Positions 44,746 through 55,080 of a stretch of 64,000 bases of DNA are shown one piece after another (the first letter of the stretch is position 1; the number at the start of each line of letters is the position of its first letter). The notes beneath the pieces are model-generated. The model was given only the letters and a program-made list of their open reading frames with translations. It had not been told where the DNA came from and made no database searches. Position numbers and translations under genes: made by a program. Source of the stretch: Prorocentrum cordatum (lineage: Eukaryota > Sar > Dinophyceae > Prorocentrales > Prorocentraceae); the NCBI GenBank assembly GCA_963575745.1, contig CAUYUJ010020593.1, forward strand, positions 540,884 through 604,883. Direction: 5' to 3'.

Positions 44746-44981
44746 GCCAGCTCCCTGTCGAGGGCCGTCGCCCCCCCTCTGCGCCGCTTCGCGCGCGCCG
44801 CGCACTGCCTCGGCTGCTTCCGCAAGCCCTCTGGCGGCCCTGCCAGGAACGACGCGCGGCGCCTGAATGAGCTGGAGGTCCTCGTGACGCGCGGCGCGCG
44901 AGAGCAGCGCGTTAAGCTCCAGCCACCAGTCATCGCCCTCCTCCCAGCCATTCCCGACCTCGCGGCGGCCGCAGTCCAGGA

Positions 44982-45672
44982 TCACGCCTGGGCGACGTCG
45001 GCCGAGGGAGCAGCGCGCCGGACTGCCGACGGCCCAGGGCGAGAGCCCGGGGGGCCGAGAGAAGGTCTGGCAGCGGACTGCTCGCGCCCAGCGAGTCTGG
45101 CCGCAAACTGCCCCGCCCCGTCGCCCTCGCGCGCGGCGCGCCCCCGACGCGCCGCCGCGGCGACGGCCCTGCCGCGCGAGAACGGGCAGCCCTTTCGGGC
45201 GACCCTGGAGGCGCGGAAGGTGAACGGCTCCGACGCGCAAGGCTCGATGAACACCACCGGGCCCGCCAGGCCCCCCGCGGGGCTGTCGCCGCGGCGCTTG
45301 AGGTCGCCTGCGAAGGGCGCGCTCGCGCACTTCTCCATGCGCACCTAGAACCCCAGCGGCAAGTGCTTCAGATAGATCCTCTTCTCCCCCTCTCACTCGG
45401 CCTTGTCGGCGCCCCCCCGATCTCGAGGGTCCACGACGATGCGCGCGATCTGCCCCTCGGCATCCTTGACTAGGTCGCTCTTGAGGTCCAGCGCCTCCAA
45501 GGGCCGGATCCGCATGCCCACGTGCACCGGGAGCAGTCCGTGCATGCCACCGGTGTTCTTCGGGTTGGCACAGTTCATCATCTTGGCGGCGTCCTTCCTG
45601 CTCATCGTCGGGGCAGACCTGTCGCCGGCCTGCACGAGGAAGAGGGTTTTTTTCGACTTCTGCTTGGGACCT
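44982..45672 (-). pseudogene. PIF1-like helicase C-terminal fragment
   Basis: One minus frame reads LFLVQAGDRSAPTMSRKDAA, then GGMHGLLPVHVGMRIR, then LVKDAEGQIARIVVDPRD, then IYLKHLPLG, then PVVFIEPCASEPFTFRASRV, ending at 44982. LPxxVGMxVxL followed by LVxxxxGxVV is the C-terminal DNA-binding segment of PIF1-type SF1 helicases. The following FxxxxxxRKGCPFxxxRAV corresponds to the FPL...A..xxxQG region but lacks the conserved QG. The frame is broken by TGA (45395-45393) and TAG (about 45342). The ATPase core should lie upstream, where E6 now sits, and is absent. Helicase-like fragments of this kind are common in dinoflagellates, but the exact family is inferred. Confidence 0.6.
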
Positions 45673-46217
45673 TCGGTGGAGTTCCCTGTGGGGCCAGCCG
45701 CGCCACTGGGACCATAGGTGGAGCTCCCTATGGGGCCACGAAACGTGTGAGGGGTGTACCAAACTGGGGCGAGGCCGCCGTGCGAGTTCCGCCACTGGGA
45801 CCTTAGGTGGAGCTCCCTATGGGACCACGAAACGCGTGAGGGGCGAAGCCGCCATGCGAGTTCCGCCACTGGGACCATAGGTGGAGCTCCTTATAGGGCC
45901 ACGAAACGTTTGAGGGGTGTGCCAAAATGGGGCGGGGCCGCCATGCGAGCTGCGCAACTGGGACCATAGGTGGAGCTCCCTATGGGGCCACGAAACGTGA
46001 AGGGCGTGCCAGAATGGGGCGAGGCCACCATGCGAGTTCCGCCACAGAGACCTTAGGTGGAGCTCCGTATGGCACGAAACGTGTGAGGGGAGTGCCGAAA
46101 CAGAGACATGCGGAGAGCAAAAACAAGGACGACGAGGAAGGAGGGGGGGCAGCGGGAGCAGGAGACGCGCGGCGCTGTCTCTTCAAACCGAGGACCCAAC
46201 ACCACAGGATGATCGGG
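45663..46217 (+). mobile_element. array-bearing element E6 (variant 78-bp array)
   Basis: About five units with GGTGGAGCTCCCTATGGGGC, CACGAAACGTGTGAGGGG, GTGCCAAAATGGGGCGAG and CCGCCATGCGAGTTCCGCCA. The array ends CGAAACGTGTGAGGGG then GTGCCGA, as in E1. A purine tract is at 46120-46162, then the right block at 46163-46217 (GACGCGCGGCGCTGTCTCTT, then CAACACCACAGGATGATCGG). The array starts directly inside the helicase-like fragment, without the left edge seen in E1 and E3. Confidence 0.65.
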
Positions 46218-46475
46218 AAAAGTATTAAGGAAGGTGTGATGGAAAGTTTTTAAAAAAGGTCCTTCCAACAAACAGCATAATGAGGAAGGTTGTCCGAAAG
46301 TTTTAGGTAGGTGCATCTAAACAAATTCTACCCGTGAAAGGTGATAAGAAGGATAATCCAACAAAAACGAGGCAGGTGTTTGGACGACTTGGGGAAACTT
46401 ATCCCGAGAAAACCCTCGCATCTGTCACGTGTGTGTGTACCGGCCTGGGCACGCACGTGCTAATTGTACATATGT
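46218..46475. other. AT-richer spacer, no gene seen
   Basis: GGAAGGTTGTCCGAAAG-like and GGAAGGTGTGATGGAAAG-like motifs are weakly repeated. No gene. Confidence 0.45.
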
Positions 46476-46479
46476 GTAC

Positions 46480-46873
46480 GTGGTTGTATTTATATGTTCA
46501 TATATGTATATGTAAATGTATATGTGTATGTATACGTAGATGCATATGTTTATGTATATGTATATGCGTATGTCTGTGTATGTGTATATGTATATGTAAA
46601 TGTCTATGTATATGTCTATGTATATGTATATGTCTATGTCTATGTCTATGTAAATGTAGACGTATATGTAGATGTAGATGTAGATGTAGATGTAGGTGTA
46701 GGTGTAGCTGTAGATGTAGATGTATATGGGTATGTATGTGCATATGTACATGTATATGCAAATGTATGTGTATGTGTGTGTTTGCATATGTATATGTATA
46801 TGTATATGTATGTGTAGATGTATAGGTTTATGTATATGTATATGGATATGTGTGTATATGCATGTGTATACGA

Positions 46874-46904
<31 letters not shown>

Positions 46905-47930
46905 AATGTAGATGTAGATGTAGATGTATATGTGGATGTATATGTAGATGTAGATGTAGATGTAGATGTAGATGTAGATGTAGATGTAGATGTATATGTA
47001 GAGATAGCTGTAGCTGGAGCTGTAGATGTAGATGTAGATGTAGATGTAGATGTAGATGTAGATGTAGATGTAGATGTAGATGTCGAAGTAGATGTAGATG
47101 TAGATGTAGATGTAACTGTATATGTAACTGTAGATGTAGATGTAGATGTAGAGGTAGAGGTAGAGGTAGATGTAGCTGTAGCTGTAGCTGTAGCTGTAGC
47201 TGTGACTGTAGCTGTAGCTGTAGCTGTAGCTGTATATGTATCTGTAGATCTAGATCTAGATCTAGATCTAGATCTAGATGTAGATGTAGATGTAGATGTA
47301 GATGTAGATGTAGATGTAGGTGTCGATGTCGATGTCGATGTCGATGTCGATGTCGATGTCGATGTCGATGTCGATGTCGATGTCGATGTCGATGTAGATG
47401 TAGATGTAGAAGTAGAAGTAGATGTAGTAGATGTAGATGTAGATGTAGATGTAGATGTAGATGTAGATGTAGATGTAGATGTAGATGTAGATGTAGATGT
47501 AGATGTAGATGTAGATGTAGATGTAGATGTAGATGTAGATGTAGATGTAGATGTAGATGTAGATGTAGATGTAGATGTAGATGTAGATGTAGATGTAGAT
47601 GTAGATGTAGATGTAGATGTAGATGTAGATGTAGATGTAGATGTAGATGTAGATGTAGATGTAGATGTAGATGTAGATGTAGATGTAGATGTAGATGTAG
47701 ATGTAGATGTAGATGTATGTAGATGTAGATGTAGATGTAGATGTAGATGTAGATGTAGATGTAGATGTATGTAGATGTAGATGTAGATGTAGATGTAGAT
47801 GTAGATGTAGATGTAGATGTAGATGTAGATGTAGATGTAGATGTAGATGTAGATGTAGATGTAGATGTAGATGTAGATGTAGATGTAGATGTAGATGTAG
47901 ATGTAGATGTATGTGTTTGCATATGTGGTG
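46480..47930. repeat. GTAGAT hexamer array grading into TATATG
   Basis: Left part (46480-46900) is TATATGTATATGTCTATG. From about 46900 the GTAGAT hexamer dominates, with patches of GTAGCT (47170-47235), TCTAGA (47245-47275) and GTCGAT (47325-47390). From 47420 to 47910 it is nearly pure. Frame-wise products (VDVDVD, CRCRCR, HLHLHL) are artefacts. It is not the TTTAGGG telomere motif. Confidence 0.97.
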
Positions 47931-48099
47931 TGAGCTTCGCTGCACACGTGAGCGATGCGTTGTGAGTGTTGTGCACGCTGTGTCACCCGCCCGGGGCACG
48001 GGGAGCACGCAGAGCGCCCTCGCGGCGCCAACTGGCGGGCACCGGGCGACACCTCGGCGGACCCGCCTTGGGCAGGGGAGGGCTGATTTTGGCGGTTCT

Positions 48100-48180
48100 G
48101 TGCGCGCGTGCGCGCGTGTCTGTGTGTGTGTGCGTGGAGGAGGAGGAGGAGGAGGCGGAGGAGGAGAAGGAGGAGGAAGC
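48100..48180. repeat. GTGTGC and GGAGGA tracts
   Basis: GTGCGCGCGTGTCTGTGTGT followed by GGAGGAGGAGGAGGCGG. It lies just before the retrotransposon begins to be readable. Confidence 0.85.
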
Positions 48181-48510
48181 CACTGGCTGAGGAGTGGGGG
48201 GGGGCCTGCCGCTCCCGCCCGCCGCCGCGCAGGGGCCGTCCGTCGCCGCCCCCTCGCCGCCGCGGCGGCCACCCCCCAACGGCCAGGGCTCAGGCGTGCC
48301 GCCCGAGCCGCAGGACTGCGGCCGCGGAGGCCGCGACCAGCTGCAGCCACGCCCAAGGAGGGTGCGTGGCACAGGCGAGAGCTTGAACGTCGGGCACAAG
48401 CTGGTGTGCTCCTCCGCCTTGCTGCCGCACAGGACCTCCTGGAGAGGCACCACAGCGCGCAGCAGCCCCGCAGCAGCAGCAGCGAAACACCAGCACCAGC
48501 AGCAGCATCA

Positions 48511-48945
48511 TAACGACGGGCTGGTCGTGCGAGAAGTGGTCCACCAAGAACGGGGCGACTTTCTGGTTCTGCAAGCAGTGCCGCAACCCGTACGGCAAGG
48601 GCCAGAGCAGACAATACAGACAGTCCTCACGTGGCAAGGGTCCGAGGTCCGCATCCAACACAGCCCAGGAGAAGAGGGAGAGATCATCCAGCAGGAAGCG
48701 CAAAGAGGGCCCCATCAGGAAGATCATCAATGATATTGGCCCCATGCACCTGGCGTTGGCGAAAGTTTCAGATACTTGGGTTAAGCTACCCAATGTGACG
48801 GACCAGGACCAAGTCAATTTGTTCAAGAAGAAGCAATGGAAAAGGATCTACCGGTTAGGCGAGTTGATCACATCCCTAAGGGCGGCAGGCAAGTCAGCGG
48901 CCATCGAGACCACGGAGGTTTCAGTGCTGAAGACTGGGGATATTG
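48511..48945 (+). pseudogene. retrotransposon ORF1, zinc-finger part
   Basis: Frame 0 reads [20 protein letters not shown], then [11 protein letters not shown]. The spacing W-x-C-x2-W ... WFC-x2-C resembles the small Cys/Trp zinc finger at the start of gag-like ORF1 proteins of dinoflagellate LINEs (from general knowledge). A basic Ser/Arg stretch follows, then LALAKVSDTWVKLPNV. The frame ends in a stop at 48986, but frame 1 takes over at about 48943. Probable role: binding of the element RNA. Confidence 0.6.
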
Positions 48946-49173
48946 GCGCTCCTTCCTGTAGCCGAACAAGGAAAGTCAATCAGTAAGCGTGCGGATATTA
49001 TTCAGGAGAAGTTGAACAAGATTGAAAAGCAATTGGGCGACTTGGTCCACATGCGAGATGACCTGTCCAAGCAGCTCTCCCAGGCCAAAGAACAGCCCAA
49101 GACATTCGACACCACTCGGGACCAGCACCTGTCTGCAGAGATGGATTCTTTCATGGAAGTCGACCAGAACTGC
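48943..49173 (+). pseudogene. retrotransposon ORF1, coiled-coil part (left of MITE)
   Basis: Frame 1 reads IIQEKLNKIEKQLGDLVHMR, then DDLSKQLSQAKEQ. The heptad-like Leu/Ile spacing suggests a coiled coil, as in other LINE ORF1 proteins. The frame runs to MDSFMEVDQNC at the MITE boundary (49173). Confidence 0.65.
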
Positions 49174-49572
49174 TACTCCAAATCTCATAATTTTGGACAC
49201 CCGAAATGGGTACCGAAAGAATGGGTACAATGCCCAACAACAAATGTTGTCCCAAACCAACAGCGGCCGCTGTTGGGAAGGCGGCCTCCTGTCTCAAACG
49301 CACACAGGCCGCGGCGGCGTGGACAGCGAATCCTGTTCAGAATGATTAGAAACTGCTGCTGGGCATCGTACCCATTCTTTCCGTGCCCATCTCGGGCGTC
49401 CAGAATAATCGTGGGGGGGGGGTCAAAAAATTGTTTGACGGCCGGTCTGGGACCCCCCCAAGACAGGCAACAAAAGGTCCAACATCGAGACCCCCGCACA
49501 CATGTGTTTGACGAAGCCCGTGAGACCCCCCCAGAAGCAGACACCCCCCCTATTGTTATGAGATCCGGACTA
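49174..49572. mobile_element. TA-flanked MITE, copy 3 (399 bp, compound)
   Basis: Left end TACTCCAAATCTCATAAT. The right end is the inverse, ATTGTTATGAGATCCGGACTA with small differences, preceded by a GACACCCCCCC block as in copies 1 and 2. TA lies at both boundaries. Inside is a second inverted repeat with ~58-bp arms at about 49186-49245 and 49352-49412, both carrying GGAAAGAATGGGTACGATGC or a close variant. It is therefore either a larger MITE with extended arms or one MITE nested in another. It interrupts retrotransposon ORF1. Confidence 0.75.
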
Positions 49573-50840
49573 TGCCTCATCGACCTCCGCCGCCGCCACC
49601 GCCCTCTGCACGGCCCAAGGTGGCCCCGGCGGCAGGCCCCGGCGGGGCGGCGGGCTCCATTCCGCCCCCCCCCCCTGCCTGCCAGCTGGGAAACGGCAAG
49701 GATAAGATGCCACAGTCAAGTGCGTTGGACTAGATCACATCATCATTGCAGCAAATCTTGGACCAGCAGAAGCAACAAGCTGCGGAGATCAAAGCAGCAC
49801 GGGCGGAATCTAGAACGCAGCCAAATAAGCTCGAGTTTCTTTACTTTGCCAAGGGCGAGCAGGTCATACCGCAGACACAGTCCACGCCACCTGCGAGGCA
49901 ACAAACTCATCATCAGGACGCTGGTCACCAGCAAGCATTTGGAATTCAACAGGTTCCTCAGCAGGCGATGGGACAAGTCCAAGAGCCGCCGCTATTGATA
50001 CATTCACAGACACAAGCTGCCAGCCCGCATCTTATTTCCTCACAAGCCACAGGACCAGTGGGATGCGGCATCGCAAGGCCAGTTTCAGATAATTCACAGA
50101 TCGAACCGGCAGAGGCCTTCGACCCACTGGATTACTATGATCAGCTAATCAAGCGACAGCAAGACGACGCACAAGCCGAACACGACAAAATTCTCATCGA
50201 CCAGCAAGCTGAAGCATGCGGCTATCCCGTCAATGACGACTACCAGGCAGAACTGGAGTTTGACATCGAACAGGAGCTGCACCAACATGACATTGACAAG
50301 TTGGAGGAGAAAATGCAAATGGAGGCTCAGGCCGACCAGTACCAGAAGCATATCGACGCCGAGGCCGCGGCAGAAGCCGCGCCTGTTCCTCCACCTCCTC
50401 CTCCACCACCACCACAGACGTCAGCTTCTGGCCCATCATCTCATTGGTGGTCGTCATTTTCTAGCGGGATCTCTGGTACATCGCAGCAGCCTGGCCCAGC
50501 TCACTTCGACCTGACCAAAGGTGATGCCAAGACAGAGGTGCGCAGGGGTTCTTCTACGAGGAGCAGGTCTGATGAGGATCGCGCTGAGCGCATCCGTCGT
50601 GGCAAACCAGAAGACCTGGGCAACTCAGAGGTGGTGCGTAAGGAGGCGGGGTTTCACATACCCCCCGAGGCCCCTGCGGGGGGGGGCCTAGCGTCCAGCG
50701 AGCCTGGAGAGGTGCAGCAGCAGGGCGCCGCGCATTTTGCCCCAGCGCATGTGCTGCACACGTACATCGATGCGAATGGGGTCTCCGTCGATGGCGATTC
50801 ACATAGTTCACGTCATCATGAACCAGCGGGTGGTGACGTA
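49573..50840 (+). pseudogene. retrotransposon ORF1, Pro/Gln-rich part (right of MITE)
   Basis: After a Pro-rich stretch with C homopolymers (49600-49680), frame 0 reads across a TAG (49731-49733) into SSLQQILDQQKQQAAEIKAA, then a Gln-rich region. It continues with FDPLDYYDQLIKRQQDDAQA and an acidic coiled stretch QELHQHDIDKLEEKMQMEAQ, a PPPPPPPPP run (about 50390-50415), and a basic EDRAERIRRGKP patch. Readability drops after about 50650, and frame 1 becomes the better frame from about 50845. This is gag-like ORF1 material with no enzymatic motif. Confidence 0.6.
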
Positions 50841-50844
50841 GGAC

Positions 50845-51441
50845 ATGGCCGCTCTGGACAATCATGCACACCGAGCATGGAATGTATTCATGTTTCCGTC
50901 GGCACGCACTGCTCAGCACCAGCGGTTGCCAGAGGGCACCGGCCGTCGAGAACCCATGGCGCTCTCGTCGGCACGCACTGCTCACCAACCAATGCGGGTG
51001 CCAGAGGGTACCGGCCGTCGGGATGTCCGCAGCACCGCCAAGAGGCTTTGGAACGCCATGCTATGCCTTATTACCCCTCTCAAGCGCCATCGGGCGAAAC
51101 GAGAGGACCTTTTCACCCTCGACCTCTTCAACTGCATGTACGGCACCAATGCTGCATCAACGAATTATTTTTCTACTGGCGGCATGGCTTGGAGTGCACC
51201 TGCCCATGGGCAGCATTGTCCTGGCTCTGTGCACAACGGCCCCATCGAGCTCGTTGATCTCACAGTATCACAGCCAGGGTACCCTGCGACTTGCAAGTTT
51301 CAGCACGCTCCAACTATTCCTGAGCTATTTGGTCAAGTACAGTGGCGGCTTGAGTGCTCATGGGAATACCGCGGGATGCTGCTGCACCCCTTTGCTAATC
51401 TTGCTCTTCGCATGCACCCGCCTCGTCCAAGTACGGGCTAG
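50845..51441 (+). pseudogene. retrotransposon linker upstream of RNase H
   Basis: Frame 1 is open for about 200 codons. It contains a short internal duplication (PEGTGRR occurs twice, about 50930 and 51000) and the patch KRLWNAMLCLITPLKRHRAK. It ends at TAG 51439-51441, after which the same frame carries the RNase H domain. No motif is recognised in the linker. Confidence 0.45.
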
Positions 51442-51888
51442 GCCATACATAATGTATATAGTGACGCGTCTCTGCACCTCAAGTCCCCCGAGCTGGCGGC
51501 GTTTGCGCTGGCCCATGTCATGCAGGACCCCGTGGGTTTTGCGTGCCAGGGCTTTGCGGCTGCGCGGGCTTCGACAGCTCACTCCATCACCGACACGAGT
51601 GGCAATGCCCACAGCACCGAGGTCGAGCTCCTCGGTGTGATTTGGGCCGCCATATGTTCACTGCAGCTTCCATGGGAGGAGCAAGTGTACATCATCTGCG
51701 ACAACATGGCGGCAGATGACAAAGCTTCGAACTGCGTTCGCCTGGTTTCTGATATGGATAAGATGGCGGCTACTGCACTCAAGGATGTGCAACGTGTGCG
51801 CCCCATCAAGGTCATGCAGGAGCCCGGGCGCCAAGACTTCCCCTGGAACGAAGCTGTTGACTCGATTTCACGACACTTCACGAAATAA
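51442..51888 (+). pseudogene. RNase H domain of the retrotransposon
   Basis: Frame 1 reads VYSDASLHLKSPELAAFALA, with the first catalytic Asp at 51463. STEVELLGVIWAA supplies the Glu (about 51619-51627), VYIICDNMAADDKA the second Asp (about 51700), and NEAVDSISRHF the last Asp (about 51859). This D-E-D-D order is the RNase HI signature. The frame ends at TAA after FTK. Its role would be removal of RNA from the RNA/DNA hybrid. In most LINEs that have it, RNase H lies after the RT; here it lies about 200 bp before the endonuclease, with no visible element boundary between them. Confidence 0.75.
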
Positions 51889-52089
51889 TCCAATGTACCA
51901 CCGGCTCTACCTGAGGTTCCTGTTAAAGCTTTATCATACACGGTAGACGCAGAGTGGCAGTTCGCTAGATTGTTGGACCCATGTACCTCACCCTTCCCTC
52001 GTTTCATCGAAGACGGTTTCCACTTCAACGTTATCAAGCAGACGGTTAATGCATCCACCGAAGTTGCGCGCGAGAAGCTCGCCATCTGG

Positions 52090-53010
52090 CGCGCCCCCAC
52101 AATGGTCAATTACAAGCTGGCTACCTTCAACAATGTCAGTATTTGCGCAGGCGAGGACACAGTCGCGAGGGATAAAGTACACAATATGGCTAGACATGTA
52201 GACCAGCGCGCTCGTGCCCAACACCTTCGACTTCAGCTCAAGGATGATGCCGTGCTCCTGGCTGGTATCCAGGAGTCGTTTTATCCGAAAGGCAAGTTCG
52301 AGACCGACGGCTTCATCGCGGTTAACGCAGGCTCGGGCTCCAAAGGGCCAGGTCGCACTCTACTGGTCAACCTCGAGCTGAGCTACGCGAGAGGGCAGAA
52401 GGGGCCGCTCAAGGTCCTACCCAGGCACACTCACGTGCTGCATGCGGTGGAGAGGTTCATGCTTGTTCAGCTGAGGGCGCCCGTGCTAACACATACCATT
52501 GCTGTGCTTCATGCCCCCCATCACAAACGCGGCACCTTCGACCCCCATATCACGTGCGACAGTGGTGGAAAGATGTACGCGATATCCTTGGCAAGCACCC
52601 ACCTACTATCATTCTCACCGACGCCAATGCACGCATGGGTAAGGAAAACTCAAGCGTATCAGGACATGTTGGACCACAAGATGCACTAGACTACAACGGT
52701 CTGGAGCTCCAGAAGTTGGCCAACCAGTACGACATGATGATTACCAACACCTTTATTCCAGACAACCACCCCCGCACCTTTCGTGCGAAATGCGGATCGC
52801 TACATAGGTTAGACGACGTACTCTTGCAACGGTCAACCCATGAATGCGCGCCATCATGCTACGTCATGAACGACCTGGATTTTGCCGCAAAGGCACCAGA
52901 CCATTGGCCTTTGATCGTCCACATCGCTGCGGCCAAACACGATGTTGCTCCTGAGCCTGGCAGGCCCAAGCTGGACAGACAAAAGCTAGCTGATCCAATC
53001 AGGCAAGAAG
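52090..53010 (+). pseudogene. APE-type endonuclease domain of the retrotransposon
   Basis: Frame 1 gives VNYKLATFNNVSI at the N-terminal strand, LLAGIQESF with the metal-binding Glu, and TIAVLHAPHHKRG. At about 52550 the frame moves to frame 0: PTIILTDANARMGK (the D-x-N-A motif), SLHRLDDVLLQRST and PDHWPLIVHI (the terminal D-H pair). These are the standard exonuclease-endonuclease-phosphatase motifs that nick target DNA for target-primed reverse transcription. The frameshift inactivates it as assembled. Confidence 0.8.
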
Positions 53011-53339
53011 AGTTTCAACACATGTTGCATGCTCTACCTGTGGCGACCTGGGACACGGATACCAACTACCGAGCCAAGACGTTCAATGAGGTCGCAATCA
53101 AAAGTGCCCGTGAATTACTCGCTGGAGACAGGTTTTCCCCACGGACGCCGTACATCAAGGCAGGTATTATGGCGCCCATCAGGCTGCGGAGGTACGCGCG
53201 TCGCGCCCAACAAGCTGCGCTCCGCCACTCTTGGCGGCCTGTGTTCCTGTCGGCGCGCCTCCCCCCCAGGCAGCTAGAGACTTTCGCGTGCCAGGTGAGC
53301 GGGAACGATAGTCGGCTGCCACAAGCACCTTGCCTATAG

Positions 53340-55080
53340 GCCCCGCGCATGCGCGTTCTCAGCGCGGCGCGCGACCTCTCCCAGGCCGAGGGGGTCACGA
53401 TCGAGGAGTTGTTGGCGGCAGCGGATCTTTTTATGGACAAGACATATGCGTCGTTTGCTTGGTGCCTCAGACGCGACAGGCGGGGCCTTCTCTCTCAGAT
53501 GGCCAAGAATATAGGGACATAGGCGATCCTGCATGACGGGCATCATGAGTGGCTCTGGCTTCATCGGCTCCTCAGGTTCAACGGCAAACAAATTAAGCGG
53601 TGCGATCACACCTTGCAACCGCAGAAGTTCAACCACGGCCGCTCACCGATTACCTCGGAACTTGAGTGGGCCGGGTCCCTGAGACGTCACTTTGCTCAGC
53701 TCGAAGATGGGGTCGAGGGCTCAGGAGCGGAAATCCACGCCCAGTACAACGAGCTCTCCATTGACCACAGCATACAGATCACGCGGGACATCAGCTCTAT
53801 CCCACCCCCTTCTTGGATGGCGACGAGGCTCCTAGGGGTCAAGGCGCATCGAGCACCTGGCCATGACATGGTACAGAATGCGGTTCTCAAGGTTGCCCCC
53901 GACGCTGCTCTTCCACACCTCCAGGCTATATCTACTAAGACGGGGCTGCTGGCACAAGAAGCAGCCATCCACAAGGCCGGGTTAGCGCGCGGGCTTCACA
54001 GGGCCAAAACGGGAAGGATCACCGCTGAAATGTACCGCTCCATTATGTTGAACCCGGACGTCATCAAGCATCATCATGCCTTCTTGCGGTCTGCACTGGC
54101 GAAGAGTATTAATTTTCTCATGGTCGATTCCCAAACTGGAGGAATCAAAGGACGGCGCGCAGGTATGGCGTCCAAGATGATAAGGGCGTTCCGCCAGATC
54201 GCCAAGGCCAAGAAGTTGCTTGCAATAGTTATATTTGTTGATCTGGTGGCGGCTTTCTACTCGCTCCTTCGTCGGGCATAGGTGCCATTGGTGGGCGCAG
54301 AGAAGTATGTCGACCAAGTGCTGGAGAATGCGCCTGCAATTGCACACCCTCTTCTAGAATCGGTGTTTGCTGCGCTCGTGTCGTTGGATGATCGGGTCGA
54401 CCAGCACCTAGTCGCGCAAGTTATCGAGGCGCGCAAACTCACGCACTTCCGCGTACCTGGCGACCAGCACTGGATAGTTTCACAGCGGAGCTCGAGGGCT
54501 GGTAATCCTCTTGCGGATTTCTTGTTCACAGTGGTTTGCGCTCGGCCGTTGCGTGGCATCAAGCATGACATGCACGAAGCAGGCATTGCCTTGGACCTCA
54601 AGGATTGCCCGAAAGGTGCTAGCCGTGTCTTTTCTCAAGGGCTCCCTGTGGAAAGTGATGCACTCATCGACGCCACTTTTGTCGACAATTCTGGCTCTTG
54701 TTCCCCATGGCATGGTCCAAATGCAGTGAACGATCAAGTGTCAATGCTGGGCCGCATCATCCACAAACACATGGTAGGTTCAGGATTCAAGATGCACTCC
54801 GGTAAGGGAAAACGGCTGCGGTGATCTCTTACAACGGTGAAGGTGCGCTAAAGGCCAGGCGCGAGGTGGCTACCATCTCTGTTGTGGCGCTGGACAGCAC
54901 CTCGGGCGACCGCATTGTGATTGAGCAGTCCTACAAGCATGTTGGCGTCATCTACTCTGGAAACAGTGGCATAGGGCATGAGATTTCGCGCATAAGGCAA
55001 AACCATGCCACTGCCCTTCGGCCGCTCAGAGCTGCAGCCATCAAGCACAACATCGAGTCCAGTGCAGTGACAAGCTGAAG
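53340..55080 (+). pseudogene. reverse transcriptase domain of the retrotransposon
   Basis: Frame 0 reads DLSQAEGVTIEELLAAADLF, then HHEWLWLHRLL, then AHRAPGHDMVQNAVLK (fingers, equivalent to KAPGxDG). AIVIFVDLVAAFYSLL is motif A with its catalytic Asp (about 54240), QRSSRAGNPLADFLF is motif B (about 54483-54530), and DATFVDNSG is motif C (54673-54690). Motif C normally ends in Asp-Asp; here the second is Asn. TAG codons interrupt at 53337, 53520 and 54279. After a one-base shift at about 54812, frame 2 supplies AVISYNGEGALKARR and QSYKHVGVIYS (motifs D/E and thumb). Family: LINE-type RT with divergent dinoflagellate-style motifs. Confidence 0.85.

Noticed and set aside
46900-47910. Telomere-like array
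   Set aside because: The hexamer is GTAGAT, not the TTTAGGG expected for dinoflagellates, and unique sequence lies on both sides.
46646-48614. Frames of 290-468 codons across the GTAGAT array
   Set aside because: VD, CR, HL, TS and YI dipeptide repeats in all frames; the hexamer simply lacks stops in most frames.
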